DNA of 64,000 bases from Punica granatum (lineage: Eukaryota; Streptophyta; Magnoliopsida; Myrtales; Lythraceae): the NCBI RefSeq assembly GCF_007655135.1, contig NC_045129.1, forward strand, positions 15,474,274-15,538,273, read 5' to 3'. Under the pieces are notes generated by a model. The model made no database searches, was not told the origin of the DNA, and saw only the letters and a list, made by a program, of their open reading frames with translations. Shown piece by piece: positions 61,701-64,000 of the stretch (position 1 is the stretch's first letter; every line of letters begins with the position of its first letter). The position numbers and the translations under genes are program-made.

Positions 61701-63929
61701 GCTTTAAAATTTAAACACGGGCGAAATAATATAGTAATAATATATAACGGTCGAATTACTCTCCATATCCCATTATCTGTGCAAAAAAGTATAAAATTAT
61801 AACTCCTCATTCGTGACTCTTTGTATATTTAAGTCTAATAAATTTAACTTATATGCTTAAGTTAAAATCAATTTATTCCTTAAGCTATTCATAAAAAAAT
61901 TTATCATAAGCTTCTTCGATCTCAGTGAAAAGAATCCCGCCACTATCGTTCCACTCAAACAGACACCCTCACTGAAGTTGTTCTTCACTTTCGCCTTTCA
62001 CATCCCACCCAAGGCCCCGTCATTCCACTAGAAAAAGCCAGCATCAACCCTTTGTCAGTTGCCACCATCGCTCATATATATATACATACACTTCATAGTA
62101 AAAATAAGGTTAATTTCAAGAAAAAAAAACGTCCCAACTTTTCTCTCATTTCTAAATATATCCAAAATATAAAATTATATGAAATTAAAGCATATATTTT
62201 CAAAATAGTCTCGTCTATAATTAGCCAAGTGTAACTCCCGTTAACTCTTTCTATTAGAAAAATAAAAATAAATTAAAAAGAAAATCGAAAGAAAATTGAG
62301 AAGAAGAAATACGTCAAATGGTCGGGGACGGAGTCCACATGCCTGTCACCACCACTACGGATTTACATAATTGTCCTATAGAGAGATTGAGGACAACATC
62401 CAGACGATGTAAGGCCGATGACGGTCACCACTCCCCGATTAAGCTTGTGGCATCCTTAAGGGCCTCCCCAACTACCCTCTCTTCCTCTCCCTAAATAATT
62501 TCATATTTTTTATCATTATAATATTTTTCTGACATTATTTATTTTTAATAATATTTTATAGAAGTAACGAAAAAGTAATGGAACATCGGTGATTCTACGG
62601 TGGTTAGCTATAAAAAGCAACCACGGTAGCTAGCAATATCCCAACCATTAGATTTCATTAAGGAAATCTCATCCATACATGTGGCGACATTTGTGTAGAA
62701 TGACAATTTCATACGTATATTTTTATTTTTTATATTTTCATCGATAGATATTTCCGTTAACCCTCGATTTCATCCAGGGATGATATATCGCAGTTCACAT
62801 TATTTTCAAATCAAATGCAATTAAAATAATGATTTTATCTTTTTTAAAATAAAGAATAACAAAATTTTCAAAAATAAAAAACCTAATCGGGTTTTACTAT
62901 CTCCTCCCAATCGATTCCTCTCCTATCAGGCATGCCCTTGCCACTGCTTGATCATATCACCTCTAATGCCGGTGCCTCCCCCTCTAATGTGTCACTGATC
63001 ATTTGTCAAATATGAACGCAGAAAAATGAAAATTTTAAGCCAAAAAAAAAAACTTATATGCACTGAATATACACAAACTAAATGAATGTAATCTCATCCC
63101 ATAATAATATCTCAAGCTAAGAAACAATTTTCAGCGCCTAGCATCTTGGCATCGAAATATCATTTGAATCTCTGCCTATCAATCTCTACGAAATTTCCAT
63201 CCGTAAAATTCGATTCTCTACCCTTTGTTTTTCTGAAATTCAATTTCAATTTTTGGCACGGTTGCCTCCGTGAAGCTCAATTGATTTCATATGATCAGAC
63301 GGTACGGATGAGGTGAGGATGACTGAGAGCAAGGTGAGAAGCGGAGCATCCATTGAGAATCGAGATGGAGAAGATGCTCAGGTAGAAAAAAAAAATCCCA
63401 AACGATTATACTCCTAATCAACTTGCCAAGGATCACAAAACGTAAAATCGTAAGTTTCTGCGAGTTAGAACTTAGAAATGCATTTTCGACAATGTTGGTA
63501 GAGGCACGCGTGTGGAAGGACATGAGAGAAATCGATCAGGAGGAAAAATTATATCCAGATTGGGGTTTTTATTAGTGATTTTTTTTTGAAAATTAAAAAA
63601 TTATATATAGAAAAAAAAGAGAAAGGGCAGGTTCAATCTGGAAGTGATGCGAACTTGTATTTACTCATTCTTGAAAAAATAAATTATTCAGAAAAAAATT
63701 TTGGTTGCAGCCAAGCGCAGTGGGAAATATCTAGTTGAAAGTATGAAGGAAAAAAAAAAACGCAAATGATGAGATCGTCATTCTAAATAAATATTGTCAC
63801 ATATATAGATGAGATTTCTCTATTGAAATCTAACCGTTGGAATATTATCAATTGCCATAATAGTTTTTTATATATAGTCAACTACCCTAAAATTTCCAAT
63901 AGAAGATAAGATAGTAAACGGGAAACTTA
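58779..63929. other. AT-rich gene-free region
   Basis: No gene recognised. Open frames at 60064-60393 and 60501-60770 (+) are Lys/Ile/Phe-rich, as expected from AT-rich DNA, and show no domain. A patch at 60400-60480 resembles part of a longer interspersed repeat. Confidence 0.5.
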
Positions 63930-64000
63930 GAGTGCGTTTGGATTTAGAGTTGAGTTGAGTTGAGTTTTGGTTTTAATTAGTTTGTAATGATTGTATTGTT
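63930..64000. mobile_element. Tourist-like MITE, cut by the window edge
   Basis: Starts GAGTGCGTTTGGATTTAGAG directly after TTA (63927-63929). The 60 bp that are visible match the reversed right arm of the element at 1990-2293. The rest lies beyond the window. Confidence 0.7.

Overview
The window is nuclear DNA from a flowering plant, most likely a eudicot. It has spliced genes with GT-AG introns, plant-specific families (class III peroxidase, plant PDX1.2, F-box), AT-rich gene-poor spacers and many small non-autonomous transposons. The sequence alone does not let me name the species. All exon structures were deduced by eye from frame, splice sites and family knowledge, not from transcripts.

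Layout. 1-8.0 kb: gene-free, AT-rich, with several inverted-repeat elements and a ~380-bp tandem repeat. 8.0-11.9 kb: two tail-to-tail genes, a two-exon mitochondrial basic amino-acid carrier (BAC2 type, +) and an intronless PDX1.2-type vitamin B6 synthase-like pseudoenzyme (-) with a heat-shock element upstream. 12.3-13.8 kb: a long-TIR Mutator-like element. 15.5-36.4 kb: a rearranged cluster built from one module present three times. Each module is a mirror image: peroxidase (+), an uncharacterised gene called here the YYS gene (-), then YYS (+) and peroxidase (-). Only one peroxidase (15712-17670) and one YYS gene (31668-32300) are intact; the other copies are broken, and Helitron, hAT-like, Tourist-like and CAGGGGCGGAG-type insertions lie among them. 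37.5-38.6 kb: ribosomal protein eL37 with telo-box and site II promoter motifs. 40.2-43.0 kb: a broken F-box gene and a fragment of a second copy. 46.9-52.6 kb: a complete 15-exon gene (-) for a PXA-PX-nexin C membrane sorting-nexin-like protein of 1090 aa. 53.6-54.1 kb: a compact TRIM-like LTR element. 54.1-64 kb: AT-rich DNA in which I see no gene.

The intact genes do not form a pathway. BAC2 and PDX1.2 are both linked to stress in Arabidopsis, and here carry stress-type promoter motifs (paired G-boxes and a heat-shock element). The most unusual part of the window is the triplicated mirror-image peroxidase/YYS cluster, where copies in both orientations could give hairpin or antisense transcripts against the intact genes.
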